Assembly: GCA_918292005.1 (NCBI GenBank)
Contig: CAKJZJ010000004.1
Location: 1-64,000, forward strand
Direction: 5' to 3'
From: Clostridiales bacterium
GTDB taxonomy: Bacteria; Bacillota; Clostridia; Christensenellales; UBA1242
DNA: 64,000 bases
Below are positions 63,808 through 64,000 of the stretch, piece after piece; within the stretch, counting starts at the first letter, position 1; every line of letters starts with the position of its first letter. A program made the translations under genes and the position numbers. The notes under the pieces were generated by a model. It was not told the origin of the DNA, searched no databases, and saw only the letters and a program-made list of their open reading frames with translations.

Positions 63808-64000
63808 ATGATACAGATAAAGAATATAGTAAAGAATTATTTGTCCGGTGAAAATGAAGTACATGCATTAAAAGATGTAAGTATTAATTTTCGTAATAGT
63901 GAGTTTGTATCTATTCTAGGACCATCTGGTTGTGGAAAAACAACACTACTAAATATAATTGGTGGGCTAGATAAGTATACATCTGGTGATATTATTATTA
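63808..64000 (+). CDS. ABC transporter ATP-binding protein (MacB/LolD type), 5' part only
   Basis: Runs off the window. The 64 residues visible begin MIQIKNIVKNYLSGENEVHA and include the Walker A GPSGCGKTT and LNIIGGLDKYTSG, the pattern of MacB/LolD/BceA-type ATPases that pair with FtsX-like permeases for peptide or lipoprotein export. AAGGAAAG precedes the ATG. The permease would lie downstream, outside the window. Confidence 0.9.
   Translation, partial: MIQIKNIVKNYLSGENEVHALKDVSINFRNSEFVSILGPSGCGKTTLLNIIGGLDKYTSGDIII

Noticed and set aside
1..64000. Prophage, integrative element or restriction/defence island
   Set aside because: No integrase, transposase, capsid, methylase or nuclease effector genes seen; gene order is housekeeping throughout. 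The three-TM coiled-coil protein alone does not make a Zorya system.

Overview
The window is AT-rich chromosomal DNA from an endospore-forming member of the Bacillota, most likely an anaerobic, uncultivated Clostridia-type lineage. Three things support this. There are sporulation genes (spoIIP, spoIVA, a spoVB-type flippase, YlmC/YmxH-type PRC-barrel genes). There is an anaerobic ferredoxin economy (pyruvate:ferredoxin oxidoreductase, a 2[4Fe-4S] ferredoxin, and a thioredoxin reductase without an NADPH motif). Ribosome binding sites are of the GGAGG type and the genetic code is standard. The exact genus cannot be read from the sequence. No rRNA operon, prophage, transposase or CRISPR array was seen.

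Layout. 0.1-6.7 kb: addB-addA recombination nuclease. 6.8-11 kb: a three-TM/coiled-coil protein of unknown role, a PRC-barrel protein, an SPFH/zinc-ribbon protein and a small redox-disulfide protein. 11.2-27.4 kb: one long ribosomal block in the order S10-spc-alpha, from rpsJ to rplQ, including secY, adk, map, infA and rpoA. Structured leaders precede rpsJ and rpsM. 27.4-46.6 kb: mixed housekeeping genes: thioredoxin reductase, DUF2726 protein, ung, patatin, a ComEC-like metallo-beta-lactamase protein, a degenerate shikimate-kinase-like protein with transketolase, pyruvate:ferredoxin oxidoreductase, truA, two secreted unknowns, gltX, tRNA-Ala/tRNA-Ile, an XRE/TM protein, a SpoVB-like flippase and a LysM protein. 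46.6-56 kb: a giant surface protein, a split TauE/SafE transporter, ferredoxin, a degenerate Ppx/GppA protein, nrdR, ylmC-type gene, a membrane protein and spoIIP. 56-64 kb: der, plsY, spoIVA, a phosphodiesterase, a TrkA-C membrane protein, two unknown genes, a six-tRNA cluster and the start of an ABC transporter gene.

The most unusual signal is non-coding. Directly after tRNA-Ile (43.77-43.84 kb) the last 57 bp of the tRNA-plus-terminator unit recur as a perfect direct repeat 212 bp downstream. The DNA in between is a dense array of short perfect hairpins, several abutting, with GAA, ATA or ACG triloops or GAAA tetraloops. A similarly built pair of abutting hairpins, flanked by the same kind of G-rich run and AGTCCA, lies at 62.90-62.95 kb beside the second tRNA cluster. 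Architecture is shared while stem sequences differ, as expected of a structure-selected repeat or RNA family.

Other points: large perfect palindromes overlap the promoters of the transketolase operon and of the pyruvate:ferredoxin oxidoreductase gene. Several proteins keep a family fold but have lost the signature catalytic motif (AddB Walker A, the shikimate-kinase-like P-loop, Ppx/GppA, the thioredoxin reductase NADPH motif). L17, L24 and L30 carry insertions or basic tails.
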